The notes below the pieces were generated by a model. It had not been told where the DNA came from and ran no database searches. It worked only from the letters and a program-made list of their open reading frames with translations. Below, piece by piece: positions 1 to 8,368 of a DNA stretch of 64,000 nucleotides. Position 1 is the first letter of the stretch, and each line of letters starts with the position of its first letter. Both the position numbers and the translations under genes were made by a program. Source of the stretch: VXPQ01 sp965116435 (lineage in GTDB: Bacteria > Bacteroidota > Rhodothermia > Rhodothermales > VXPQ01); NCBI GenBank assembly GCA_965116435.1, contig OZ220686.1:992001-1056000 (forward strand), written 5' to 3'.

Positions 1-1198
1 CGTTCTCCCAGCGCTTCGGGTGAAAAACGACCTGACCCGTGCGCACCGCTTCGATCGCCGGTTCGGCCAGCGGCGCCATCTTCACGAACCATTGCCGGGA
101 AACAAGCGGCTCAATGACGGCCCCGGACCGGCTCGACACGGGAATCGTGCCTTTCATGGGCTCGGTCCGGACAAGTAGCCCGGCCCGGTCGAGGTCTTCC
201 ACGATGCGATCGCGGGCGACAAAACGATCCAGCCCCTCGTACGGCCCGCACGCCTCGTTCAGCGCGCCGTCGGGCCGAATCACATTAACGGCGTCCAGGC
301 CATGCCGCCGCCCGATCTCGAAATCGTTCCGGTCATGGCCCGGCGTCACCTTCAGCGCCCCGGCCCCAAAATCCATCTTGACATACTCGTCGGCAATCAC
401 GGGAATGACCCGGTCCGTCAGGGGAAGCGCCACCTTCTTCCCCACCAGGTCCGCGTAGCGCGGGTCTTCGGGATGAACGGCCACCGCCGTATCGCCCAGC
501 ATGGTTTCCGGTCGGGTCGTGGCGACCGTAATCGCCCCGGCGCCGTCCGCCTGCGGATACGCGATATGCCACAAAAAGCCCTCCCGCTCCACGTTGTCCA
601 CCTCCTCGTCGGACAGGGCGGTCCGGTTTTCCGGATCCCAGTTGACCAGATAATCTCCCCGATAAATCAACCCCTCCTCGTACAAACGGACGAACACTTC
701 CTGCACCGCCCTCGTGAAGCCTTCGTCCATGGTGAAGCGTTCCCGGCTCCAGTCGCACGAGTCCCCGAGGCGGCGTTTCTGTTCCAGAATCTTGCCGCCG
801 TATTCGCGTTTCCATGCCCAGACCTGCTCGACGAAGCGCTCCCGGCCCAGGTCGTGGCGGGTTTTTCCCTCCCGGGCCAAGGCCTTCTCCACCACGTTTT
901 GCGTGGCGATCCCGGCATGGTCCATGCCCGGCACCCAAAGCGCCTCGTAGCCCTGCATGCGTCGAAGGCGCGTCACGGCGTCCTGAATGGCGTCCTGCAA
1001 CGCATGGCCCATATGCAGCGCGCCGGTTACGTTGGGCGGCGGCATCACGATGACGTGGGGCGGCTTGCCGGAGTGCGACTGCGCCCGGAACAGGCCGCGC
1101 TCGTCCCACCAGGCGTACCATTTGGCCTCTATTTCGGCGGGACGATACGCCGTACGGCTCTGCGCTTGCTCCTTGCGGGACGTTTCCTTCGCAGACAT
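1..1198 (-). CDS. valS: Valine--tRNA ligase, N-terminal part (cut by window edge)
   Basis: Charges tRNA-Val with valine in the cytoplasm. The reading frame is open from an ATG at 1198 to the window edge, so only about the first 399 residues are visible. The class I signature is clear: PPPNVTGALHMGHAL, with the HIGH-type motif HMGH at about residues 62-65. The editing (CP1) domain follows, with TTRPETMLGDTAVAVHP and the GALKVTPGHDRNDFEIG segment typical of ValRS. The KMSKS loop and anticodon-binding domain lie outside the window. The start is chosen because the N-terminus MSAKE runs straight into the conserved EIEAKWYAWW region. It is divergent from aroC across 227 bp. Family assignment is very secure; only the 3' part is missing. 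Confidence 0.95.
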   Translation of the reverse strand, partial: MSAKETSRKEQAQSRTAYRPAEIEAKWYAWWDERGLFRAQSHSGKPPHVIVMPPPNVTGALHMGHALQDAIQDAVTRLRRMQGYEALWVPGMDHAGIATQNVVEKALAREGKTRHDLGRERFVEQVWAWKREYGGKILEQKRRLGDSCDWSRERFTMDEGFTRAVQEVFVRLYEEGLIYRGDYLVNWDPENRTALSDEEVDNVEREGFLWHIAYPQADGAGAITVATTRPETMLGDTAVAVHPEDPRYADLVGKKVALPLTDRVIPVIADEYVKMDFGAGALKVTPGHDRNDFEIGRRHGLDAVNVIRPDGALNEACGPYEGLDRFVARDRIVEDLDRAGLLVRTEPMKGTIPVSSRSGAVIEPLVSRQWFVKMAPLAEPAIEAVRTGQVVFHPKRWEN

Positions 1199-1425
1199 GG
1201 GTTTCTGGACAAATAGTAACGGATAAAGGCTTGGGGAGGGCGCCGGGCGGCATGCCGTGTCGAACGCTGCGCGCGACCCCCGGAATATACGCCTGAAATA
1301 TACGCTAATTAACGTACGAGCGCGCCGCGCCTTTGATGAGCGCAGCGGGGGAACGCCATGATGATTAGGTAGGTATGATGGCGTGAACAAGGAATGCGTG
1401 ATCGGATATACGGATATACTGAGAC

Positions 1426-2634
1426 ATGCCGGACAGAATACGGTATCTGACTGCGGGCGAATCGCATGGGGAGGCGCTGATAGGGATCGTCGAAGGGATG
1501 CCTGCGGGCGTACCGCTTTCGTCCGACGATATCAACCGCCACCTGGCCCGCCGCTGGCTGGGCTACGGACGAGGAGGCCGGGCGAAGATCGAACAGGACC
1601 GGGTGCACATCTATTCCGGGGTGCGTTTTTCCCGAACGATGGGCAGTCCGGTGGCCCTGCGCCTGGACAATGCGGCCTACCGGAAGGACAGGTCTGGATG
1701 GCCCGAGGTAATGTCCGTCGCGGGTTCGGGCGAAGGCGTGGAAAAAATCACGCTGCCGAGGCCGGGCCATGCCGACCTGACCGGCCTGCAGAAATACGGT
1801 TTCGACGACATTCGGCCGGTCATAGACCGGGCCAGCGCGCGCGAAACGGCCATGCGCGTGGCGTGTTGCACGCTTGCGCGGCAATTTTTGGCCCAGTTCG
1901 GGATTCAGGTGGGTAGCCATGTGCTGCGGATCGGCGACGTGGGGGAGATGGAATACGGATCGGATCGGGTGGCGGAGCTCCTTGCCGAGGGCGCGGAACA
2001 GATCAGCGAAGCCGCCGACGCCAGCGAGGTGCGCATGCTGGACGCCGCGCGCACCAGCCAGTGCATCGAGCATATCGTCGCTACGAAAAAGCAGGGAGAT
2101 TCGCTGGGCGGCGTCTATGAAGTGATCGTGTCCGGCGTCCCCCCGGGGCTCGGTTCGTATGTGCACTGGGATCAGCGGCTCGACGGGCAGCTGGCGCAGG
2201 CCATCCTGTCCATTCAGGGACAAAAAGCGGTCGAGGTTGGCGATGGAGTGGCGGCTTCGGGGCGTCCGGGATCCCGGGTGCACGACCCGATCCTGTCCAA
2301 CGGACAAGGCTTTTCCCGGCGCACCAACCATGCGGGCGGCGTGGAAGGCGGCATGTCGAACGGAATGCCCATCGTGGTGCGCGGCTACATGAAGCCCATT
2401 CCTACGCTCATCCAGCCGCTCGACACGGTGGATGTGGCGTCGGGCGAAGCACAACCAACCCGGTACGAGCGAAGCGACGTAACGTCCGTCCCGGCGGCCT
2501 CGACCGTTGCAGAGGCCACGGTGGCGCTGGCGGTCGCCAATGCATTTCTGGAAAAATTCGGCGGAGATAGCCTGACGGAAATTCGAACCCGCTACGACGC
2601 CGAAGTGACCGGATCAAACCCCGGTAATCTGTAA
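1426..2634 (+). CDS. aroC: Chorismate synthase
   Basis: Catalyses the last shikimate-pathway step, converting 5-enolpyruvylshikimate-3-phosphate to chorismate with reduced FMN. At 402 aa it has normal length for the family. The first conserved signature is TAGESHGEA at residues 9-17. RPGHADLTG and the DRASARETAMRVA segment follow mid-protein, and ERSDVTSVPAASTVAEA lies near the C-terminus. All are standard chorismate synthase motifs. The gene stands alone on the plus strand, divergent from valS and convergent with the protease gene at 2676. No good ribosome binding site is obvious just before the ATG, but the N-terminus aligns with the family without any extension. Confidence 0.97.
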   Translation: MPDRIRYLTAGESHGEALIGIVEGMPAGVPLSSDDINRHLARRWLGYGRGGRAKIEQDRVHIYSGVRFSRTMGSPVALRLDNAAYRKDRSGWPEVMSVAGSGEGVEKITLPRPGHADLTGLQKYGFDDIRPVIDRASARETAMRVACCTLARQFLAQFGIQVGSHVLRIGDVGEMEYGSDRVAELLAEGAEQISEAADASEVRMLDAARTSQCIEHIVATKKQGDSLGGVYEVIVSGVPPGLGSYVHWDQRLDGQLAQAILSIQGQKAVEVGDGVAASGRPGSRVHDPILSNGQGFSRRTNHAGGVEGGMSNGMPIVVRGYMKPIPTLIQPLDTVDVASGEAQPTRYERSDVTSVPAASTVAEATVALAVANAFLEKFGGDSLTEIRTRYDAEVTGSNPGNL

Positions 2635-2675
2635 AAACAGCAAGCCCGCTGCGCCTGCCACGGTATTTCCGGGTC

Positions 2676-3923
2676 CTAAAAGGCCGGGCTGTCGTCGCGG
2701 GAGCGTAGCGCTACGGGGAGGTTGCGAACCTCGCCGTTCCGCCATACCTGCACGACCAGTTCGTCCCCGGGGCGACGGCGCGCAATCACGCTTTGCAGTT
2801 CGTTGGCGGCATTCACCACGCGCTCGTCCACCGCGAGGATAACGTCCTTGCTGCGTATGCCGGCCAAGGCTGCCGCCCCGCTGTTCGCAATCCCGGCGAT
2901 ATACACGCCGCGAATCCGGTCCATGCCAAGGCGCTGCGCCAGCGTCGCATCCACGGTTTGAATGCGCACGCCGAGGTACCCCCGCCGCACCGCCCCGTAT
3001 TGGATAATATCCCCGGCCACGCGCGTCACGAGGTTGACGGGGACGGCGAAGCCATACCCCTGGTTCGCACCGGTCTCCGTGGCGATGGCCGTGGAAATGC
3101 CCACCAGTTCGCCGTGCAGATTCACCACGGCGCCGCCCGAGTTGCCGGGATTGATCGCGGCGTCGGTCTGAATGAAATCTTCGAGCGCATAATCGTCGTC
3201 GATAATATTCACCTGCCTGCCCGTCGCGCTAACGATCCCCGCCGTCACCGTAGACCTGAGCCGAAACGGATTCCCTACGGCAAGGACCCATTCGCCCGCA
3301 TGCAACCGGTCGGAATCGCCAAACAGAATGACGGGCAGGTTGTCGCCGCCTTCTATGGCCAGCACAGCCAGGTCCGTGGAAGGATCGGCGCCCACGACCC
3401 GGGCTTCGAACGTACGCTTGTCGGAAAGCGTCACGCGGACGCGCTCCGCATCCTCCACCACATGATGGTTCGTGACCACATGCCCCTCGGCGCTGATGAG
3501 CACGCCGCTGCCGACCGCTTCCGGAAGAGGGTACCTCCACAAAAAGCCTTCCCCGTCTTCGTCCTCGTCAAAATTGTGATACCGGGCCCCGCCTGAAGGC
3601 GTCTCCACCTCTATGTACACCACCGAAGGCGTAACCTGGTCGGCCACCTGGCGAAACACCGTGTTCAGGGCCGCAATGTCGGGCAGACGGCCCAGCGAAT
3701 CCGTCCCCGAAATGTCCAGCGGCGCAGGCGAACGCCCCAGTTGAACAGGCTCCGCCACGCGCACGGACAAGGGACGAGCCTGTTCGTTTTGCCCCGCAAT
3801 CAAAACCCGTAAAATGGCCGCAGCCAACACGATCAGCGCCAGCCCAATGCCAATCAGCACATACATGCTTGTGCGCAATCGTTGGTCGCGTTGGTCGCGT
3901 TGGTTGCGTGGTGTGTCGGTCAT
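2676..3923 (-). CDS. HtrA/DegS-type trypsin-like serine protease with one PDZ domain
   Basis: Probable envelope stress protease anchored in the inner membrane and facing the periplasm. It has a basic N-terminus, one membrane segment at residues 20-43, a trypsin-like domain and a C-terminal PDZ domain (about 300-405). The catalytic triad is visible: His154 in TNHHVV, Asp184 in STDLAVL, Ser262 in NPGNSGGAV. One transmembrane anchor and a single PDZ resemble DegS more than DegP, but regulation of a sigma factor cannot be inferred. The N-terminus contains NQRDQRDQR, coded by a 9-bp tandem repeat at about 3883-3905. A 12-bp tandem repeat lies upstream at 3992-4027. Confidence 0.93.
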   Translation of the reverse strand: MTDTPRNQRDQRDQRLRTSMYVLIGIGLALIVLAAAILRVLIAGQNEQARPLSVRVAEPVQLGRSPAPLDISGTDSLGRLPDIAALNTVFRQVADQVTPSVVYIEVETPSGGARYHNFDEDEDGEGFLWRYPLPEAVGSGVLISAEGHVVTNHHVVEDAERVRVTLSDKRTFEARVVGADPSTDLAVLAIEGGDNLPVILFGDSDRLHAGEWVLAVGNPFRLRSTVTAGIVSATGRQVNIIDDDYALEDFIQTDAAINPGNSGGAVVNLHGELVGISTAIATETGANQGYGFAVPVNLVTRVAGDIIQYGAVRRGYLGVRIQTVDATLAQRLGMDRIRGVYIAGIANSGAAALAGIRSKDVILAVDERVVNAANELQSVIARRRPGDELVVQVWRNGEVRNLPVALRSRDDSPAF

Positions 3924-3991
3924 GGCGCCATCGGCGAAACGGGCCTTGCAAAAGCCACAGGGAAAACCACAGAAAAAGCCAGCGAGAAAGC

Positions 3992-4027
3992 CATAGGGGA
4001 AAACATAGGGGAAAACATAGGGGAAGC
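3992..4027. repeat. 12-bp tandem repeat, three copies
   Basis: Three consecutive copies of CATAGGGGAAAA (the last ends in GC) lie in the 122-bp gap between the protease start and the end of the acyltransferase gene. The next bases, AAGCCACAG, echo the repeat's left flank. The copies sit where the protease promoter should be, but no function can be assigned. Confidence 0.7.
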
Positions 4028-4045
4028 CACAGCGGAGCAGGCCCG

Positions 4046-4822
4046 TCAGGAACGGGGCGAATGCAGAGACAGCCGGATTTCTTCAACCGCGTTGCGGGCA
4101 AGTTGTGCCAATTCCTTGCGATCCCGCCCTTCGGCAGATATCGGCTCGCCGAAACGCACCGTGTAGTCCAGGCTCCGCAATGCAGCCAGCGACCATATGT
4201 GCGCCCAGAACGACGTATGCTCCAGCCATACGACGCGGCGGCGTACGCCATCGTCGGCGGCCGCCTCGCCCTCTACCCGATCAATGGATAAATAGGCAGG
4301 CAACACCATGCCGCCCTCCTGACCGATCACAGCCTGGAACACGCCGGTCTTGAAGGGACGAACCGGCCGTGCGTCGCCCGTGCCTCCCTCGGGGAAAACG
4401 AGCACGTTCAGCCCGGCCGCCAGCCGTTCGCGCACCCGCTCGACGAACGAAACCGCGGCCGTTCGACGCTCCCGATCCACAGGAATCATGCCGTGCGAAA
4501 CGGACACGTCGCCGACGAACGGCCAACGTTGCAGGTCGGCGCGCGCAACCGGCGCCATGGGCGTCGCCGCCGTGAGAATCACAGGATCGATCACCCCGAA
4601 ATGATTCGCCACCACGAGCATGCCCGCCCGGTTCGGGATCGTCCCTTCCACCCGTATGCGAATGCCCACCTCGTCGCACAACCGGGCGCACCCTGCATGC
4701 AGCTGGAGGGACCGCCGCCGCCATGCTTCCGCCTGCTCCAACCCCGCCGCGTCCCGGTTTGCCCGCAACGCACTCAAAAGCATGACCCGGAATATCTTCA
4801 GGACATTCAGAATACGATGCAT
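4046..4822 (-). CDS. 1-acyl-sn-glycerol-3-phosphate acyltransferase (PlsC family)
   Basis: Transfers an acyl chain to lysophosphatidate or a related lysolipid at the inner membrane. The 258-aa protein carries the HX4D motif as NHFGVID (His74, Asp79) and the FPEGGTGD block (143-150), the catalytic and glycerophosphate-binding motifs of the PlsC family. The frame is open to 5017, but the upstream part reads across the preceding thioredoxin gene and looks non-coding. The ATG at 4822 (MHRILNVLKIFRVM) gives a hydrophobic N-terminus and normal length. The exact substrate is not determined by sequence. It follows the thioredoxin gene at about 100 bp on the same strand. Confidence 0.9.
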   Translation of the reverse strand: MHRILNVLKIFRVMLLSALRANRDAAGLEQAEAWRRRSLQLHAGCARLCDEVGIRIRVEGTIPNRAGMLVVANHFGVIDPVILTAATPMAPVARADLQRWPFVGDVSVSHGMIPVDRERRTAAVSFVERVRERLAAGLNVLVFPEGGTGDARPVRPFKTGVFQAVIGQEGGMVLPAYLSIDRVEGEAAADDGVRRRVVWLEHTSFWAHIWSLAALRSLDYTVRFGEPISAEGRDRKELAQLARNAVEEIRLSLHSPRS

Positions 4823-4922
4823 GCGCGCAAAGAAACGAGATGAAATGAAATACGATGAAGTAACGAGAAACCGGGGACGTAAAAGGAACGGCGTGCGGGG
4901 GCAGGCGGCAAAACGGGATGCC

Positions 4923-5489
4923 CTATTCGCTCGCTCCGAGGTATTCGTCAAAAGGCACGTCCAGGAAGGCTTCGCTCCCGATATAATGCAGCACATCCAG
5001 AAAATCCGGCGCCGCAATGAAGCCGGGCAAGCGCGTAATATATTGCCCCTCCTCGTCCATGAAAACGGTGGTCGGGAATCCCGAAGCGCCCAGGCCCTGC
5101 GCCATTTCCGAAGGGGTCAACGTATACTCCCGGAAACGGAGGCTGTCCTCGGTGTTTTCCGCATCCAGACGCGTCAGCACGAAATGGTCCTGGATATACG
5201 CCTGCACCGCATCGTCTGCATAGACCTCGCGCTGCAACCGTCGGCACCAGGGACACCACACCGCATACACATCCACAATCAATTTTTTGTCCTGAGTTTC
5301 GGCCTGCGCGACCGCCTCCTCAAAAGCATGCCAGTCCAGCCCTTCGGCGGGTACGCTGGCGTCCTGCGCATGCGCCCCTGCCGGCGTACACAGGTGCGCC
5401 GCACAGACCAACAAGCCCATCAGACCGACGAGGCCCCAAGACCTGCCCGGCGCAATAAACGATCCCGCAAATAATTCCGTGCGATGCAT
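4923..5489 (-). CDS. Exported thioredoxin-fold protein
   Basis: Predicted periplasmic thiol-disulfide protein of 188 aa. It has a signal-like hydrophobic stretch (about residues 18-41, ending in AHAQD), a thioredoxin fold and the redox motif WCPWC with Cys79 and Cys82. The cis-proline is in GFPTT at Pro139. It resembles the thioredoxin_7/DsbD C-terminal domain group, which reduces or transfers electrons to envelope thiols. Its partner is not apparent: neighbours are a glycosyltransferase 5 bp upstream and an acyltransferase downstream. The long N-terminus before the hydrophobic core suggests a start up to 20 residues further in is possible. Confidence 0.88.
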   Translation of the reverse strand: MHRTELFAGSFIAPGRSWGLVGLMGLLVCAAHLCTPAGAHAQDASVPAEGLDWHAFEEAVAQAETQDKKLIVDVYAVWCPWCRRLQREVYADDAVQAYIQDHFVLTRLDAENTEDSLRFREYTLTPSEMAQGLGASGFPTTVFMDEEGQYITRLPGFIAAPDFLDVLHYIGSEAFLDVPFDEYLGASE

Positions 5490-5494
5490 GGCGT

Positions 5495-6694
5495 TCAGGG
5501 GAGCAACGCTTCGTAGATATGCATAAAGTCTTTGGATACCGAATCCGGGTTAAAAGTTTCGAAAACACGGGGAATATTCCGTCGCCAGCGCTCCCGAAGC
5601 GATTTTTGGGCGACCGCACGGCGCAAAGCGTCCGTGAGCGCGGCCTGATTGCCGGGTTCGCACAGAATGCCCACATCGTGCGGAGCCACCACGCGCCGGA
5701 TTTCGGGCAAATCCGAGGCAATGACCGGAAGGCCCGCCATCAGGTATTCGAATAACTTGTTCGGCAGCGCAAAACGACGATTCAGGCATGTGTCCCGGAG
5801 CGGCGTTACGCCCAGATCGGCGGCGGCGGTGTGCTCCAGCAGCCGATCCGACGGCACGGGATCTATAAAATGGACCCGCTGCGCAACCCCAAGGGCTTCC
5901 GCCTGTTCCTGCAACGCCGCACGAAGCGGCCCGCCGCCAAGAAACGCGAGCACGGCCCCTTCGATATCCCGCATGGCGGCCACCAGCTCTTCGCAGCCGC
6001 GTTCTTTCATCATGTGGCCCTGATGCAAGATGGTTACGGTATCCGGCACGAGGCCCGGCACGAGCGGAGCGGGACGGGGCGGTATGGGCTTCCGGGTCGG
6101 AATGTTGTAGAGTACGACGGGGCGGGCCACGCCGTAGGTCGCAGTCAGGCGGTCTGCAATGGCGTCTCCGACCGTCATGAGGACGTCGGCCCTGCGAATA
6201 TACCGGCGTTCGAGCAGGCTCCAGAATGCGCGCGCCCAGGGCTTCCCGACCGTGGCGGGAACATGCGGATAGAGTTCCCGCACATCGTAGGCTACGCGGG
6301 CGCCGCATGGCTGGGCCGCCGCCCATGCGGCAGGCAGTACATAGAGCCCCGAGGCGTGAAACACGCACGCCGGGGTTTCGAGGAGCGCCTGGCGCATGCG
6401 TCGGTGCAGCTCCCAAAAGAACGGCGGGCCGGACGGGGCGGCAACGGAGATCGCGTCAATGCGGACGCCCGGTATGTCTACGGGGTCTATGTCTACGGAG
6501 CCTATGTCTGGTCTTTCTGTCTCGGCGACGGCGCCAGGCACGGCGGACACAACCCGAATGCGCAGACCGGCGTCGCCAAGCAGCCTGAGTTGCCGAAGCG
6601 CCCTCGAATTGTTGTTCAGGGCGCCCTGAAGCGCAAAGGCTACGTCAAACCGGTCCTTGACGTGCACGGCGGACATAAACCGGCTATCCGGCAA
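5495..6694 (-). CDS. Glycosyltransferase, GT-B fold (family 4-like)
   Basis: Transfers a sugar from a nucleotide-sugar donor to an unknown acceptor. The 399-aa protein has a two-domain GT-B layout. The N-terminal half has an acceptor-type domain. The C-terminal half shows ILHQGHMMKERG, AFLGGGPL and PNKLFEYLMAGLPVIASD, the last being the usual donor-binding E-x-EY-AG segment of GT4 enzymes. An internal start at MSAVHVKD (6676) is also possible. Residues near 70-85 (GSVDIDPVDIPGV) come from a short ~15-bp tandem repeat in the DNA (about 6470-6515). The acceptor cannot be named from context. Confidence 0.88.
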   Translation of the reverse strand: MPDSRFMSAVHVKDRFDVAFALQGALNNNSRALRQLRLLGDAGLRIRVVSAVPGAVAETERPDIGSVDIDPVDIPGVRIDAISVAAPSGPPFFWELHRRMRQALLETPACVFHASGLYVLPAAWAAAQPCGARVAYDVRELYPHVPATVGKPWARAFWSLLERRYIRRADVLMTVGDAIADRLTATYGVARPVVLYNIPTRKPIPPRPAPLVPGLVPDTVTILHQGHMMKERGCEELVAAMRDIEGAVLAFLGGGPLRAALQEQAEALGVAQRVHFIDPVPSDRLLEHTAAADLGVTPLRDTCLNRRFALPNKLFEYLMAGLPVIASDLPEIRRVVAPHDVGILCEPGNQAALTDALRRAVAQKSLRERWRRNIPRVFETFNPDSVSKDFMHIYEALLP

Positions 6695-6695
6695 G

Positions 6696-6768
6696 AACGA
6701 CGGCGAACAGGGAACGCGTGCTGATCATGGCTTTTCGGATCGCAAAAAATTATGCAGGCTATTGGGTC
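6696..6768 (-). pseudogene. Relic of a second copy of the coiled-coil gene (5' end only)
   Basis: Just after the stop of the coiled-coil gene, the 22-bp block CGAAAAGCCATGATCAGCAC-GC, which spans that gene's own start codon, appears again at 6717-6738. Reading on gives MISTRSLFAVVLAG then a stop, against MISTLSLAEDLIVAG in the intact gene. The relic is preceded by TGCATAATTTTTT, which is also found before the intact copy at 7360-7372. It looks like a degraded tandem paralogue. Confidence 0.6.
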
Positions 6769-7190
6769 AACGCCCAGGAAACAACGACGGCGAACAACGC
6801 GAGCGTAATCGCCATATTTACGCCTACCATCCACTTCACCGAAGCGACGGCGCCTTTCAGCGAAGCAACGTCAACCTTCAGCGCCGAAACGTCGGATTTC
6901 AGCACCGAAACGTCGGATTTCAACGCAGTAACGTCGGATTTCAGTGCCGAAACGTCGGATTTCAACGCGGTAACGTCGGATTTCAGCACCGAAACGTCGG
7001 ATTTCAACGCGGTAACGTCGGATTTCAGGACGGAAACGTCCGCACGGACGGGACTTATCTCGGCCCGCACGAAGTCTTTCGTGGCAAGTTTGTCATGTTG
7101 TTGCATAACAGCTTTCGCAATGACTTTGGCCTGTTCCTGCTCGACGCCGGCGACAATAAGGTCTTCGGCGAGGGAAAGCGTGCTGATCAT
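6759..7190 (-). CDS. Membrane-anchored heptad-repeat coiled-coil protein (DUF1640/Bdr-like)
   Basis: Small 143-aa protein. It has an N-terminal region (ISTLSLAEDLIVAGVEQEQAKVIAKAV), a run of 7-residue repeats of the type LKSDV(T/S)A and LKSDVSV (about residues 50-110), and one C-terminal membrane segment (MVGVNMAITLALFAVVV). The heptads come from near-identical 21-bp units in the DNA, so copy number can probably change by slippage. The layout resembles DUF1640/CCDC90-type and Borrelia Bdr-like proteins; function is unknown. The ATG at 7190 is preferred over one 19 codons upstream because the block around it is duplicated at 6717-6738. It sits between the glycosyltransferase and prmC. Confidence 0.8.
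   Translation of the reverse strand: MISTLSLAEDLIVAGVEQEQAKVIAKAVMQQHDKLATKDFVRAEISPVRADVSVLKSDVTALKSDVSVLKSDVTALKSDVSALKSDVTALKSDVSVLKSDVSALKVDVASLKGAVASVKWMVGVNMAITLALFAVVVSWALTQ
6870..7040. repeat. 21-bp coding tandem repeat (heptad array)
   Basis: The DNA repeats units of the form ACGTCGGATTTCA(A/G)(C/T)GC(A/G)GTA and ACGTCGGATTTCAGCACCGA about eight times. Each encodes one LKSDV-type heptad of the coiled-coil protein. Units alternate between two variants, suggesting that 42-bp pairs were duplicated. Confidence 0.8.
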
Positions 7191-7357
7191 GGCTTTTCGA
7201 GAGGTTTGTAGTGGATAGTATGCCCTTTCGGGCGTTCGGTTTCGCAATTTCCCGCAGAAATCCCCAAAAATCTTCCGGTTTGCCCGGATCGTTTCAGGCG
7301 CAGGGAACCACGAACGCCCCTAAAGACACAATACCCGACCAAACATAACCTCCCGGG

Positions 7358-7392
7358 GCAAAAAAATTATGCAGGCTATTGCGTCAACGCGC
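7358..7392 (-). pseudogene. Relic of the 3' end of a coiled-coil paralogue fused to prmC end
   Basis: The block GCGTTGACGCAATAGCCTGC-ATAATTTTTT at about 7361-7391 repeats, with one difference, the 3' end and downstream bases of the coiled-coil gene at 6744-6773. In the coiled-coil frame it still reads ALTQ then stop. The prmC stop codon falls inside this block in another frame, so the last residues of PrmC may derive from the junction. Confidence 0.55.
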
Positions 7393-8274
7393 CCGCCGAC
7401 CCAGAACGATCCGGTCTCGCCCCGCCATGTCCCTCCTGAGCGAAACCTCCGCGTACCCCGCCGCCGCCAGCAACGCGCGCACGGAATCCCCATAGTCCGC
7501 ATGCGTCTCCAGCGCCAGCCACCCCCCGGGCCGAATCGTATGCAATCCATGCTCCGCCAGGCGCCGGTAAAACACGAGCGGATCCCCCGGCGCAACCAGC
7601 GCCACAGATGGCTCCCAGGCCCGCACCTCTTCCGATAACGCCGCCATTTCTCCCTCCGGGACATACGGCGGATTGGAAATCAGCAAATCCAACCCGGAAG
7701 GAACCCGCGCCAGCAGGAAATCCAGATTCCCCAACATATCCGCCGCAATCCATGCCGCGGCCAAGCCATGCGCCGCCGCATTGCGCCGGGCCACGACCAG
7801 CGCCGCCTCCGACACATCGCACGCGTATACCCGGGCGTCAGGCCGGGCCGAATGGATAGCCAATGCAATGCAACCGCTTCCCGTACCCGCGTCGAGCACG
7901 AGGGGCGGCCTGTCCGCAGGGAGGCAAGGCAGCGCGGCGACAACCAGTTCTTCCGTTTCGGGGCGCGGAATGAGCACATCCGGCGTCACGACCATGCGCA
8001 GCCCCATGAACTCCGCATAGCCCAGGATATACTGCACCGGTTCGCGCCGCAGCCGACGCGCCAGCATCTCCTCAAAACACAGCGCGGCCCTGGAATCCAC
8101 CCGCTCCCCGGAGGCCGCATATAATCCGGCCCGGGATGTCCCGAGCGCCTCGCACAAAAGCCATTCCGCATTCCGCCGCGGCGCATCAATCCCGGCGGCG
8201 CCCAGCCGTCGCACAGCGTCTTCCAGAAGAATCCTTACAATATCCTGCGACCTTTCATGCAAACCCATAGACAT
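7384..8274 (-). CDS. prmC: Peptide chain release factor N5-glutamine methyltransferase
   Basis: Methylates the GGQ glutamine of release factors RF1/RF2 using S-adenosylmethionine. The 296-aa protein has the N-terminal helical domain, a SAM-binding loop DAGTGSGCIALA (from residue 128) and the diagnostic NPPYVP motif at 201-206 that holds the target glutamine. The ATG at 8274 gives a normal N-terminus (MSMGLHERSQDIV). prfA, the usual neighbour, is not next to it. The stop codon lies inside a repeat shared with the adjacent coiled-coil gene, so the final few residues may not be ancestral. Confidence 0.95.
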   Translation of the reverse strand: MSMGLHERSQDIVRILLEDAVRRLGAAGIDAPRRNAEWLLCEALGTSRAGLYAASGERVDSRAALCFEEMLARRLRREPVQYILGYAEFMGLRMVVTPDVLIPRPETEELVVAALPCLPADRPPLVLDAGTGSGCIALAIHSARPDARVYACDVSEAALVVARRNAAAHGLAAAWIAADMLGNLDFLLARVPSGLDLLISNPPYVPEGEMAALSEEVRAWEPSVALVAPGDPLVFYRRLAEHGLHTIRPGGWLALETHADYGDSVRALLAAAGYAEVSLRRDMAGRDRIVLGRRAR

Positions 8275-8275
8275 C

Positions 8276-8316
8276 CGTTCGTATTCGTTCGTATTCGTTC
8301 GTATTCCGTTAGTATA
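8276..8316. repeat. 10-bp direct repeats in the prmC-glgP divergent promoter region
   Basis: CGTTCGTATT occurs three times head to tail at 8276-8305, followed by a degenerate fourth unit (CCGTTAGTATATTA). The array occupies about half of the 94-bp gap between the prmC and glgP start codons, directly upstream of prmC. A 10-bp period matches one helical turn, so a regulator-binding array is possible. Confidence 0.7.
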
Positions 8317-8368
8317 TTAGGGCGCGCTTGCATAGCGCAGCATACGTCATCGAACCAATCCCCGCTGT

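Noticed and set aside
1199..1425. Leader or riboswitch between valS and aroC
   Set aside because: No T-box or other riboswitch pattern visible; just a divergent promoter gap with a short duplicated CGGATATA.
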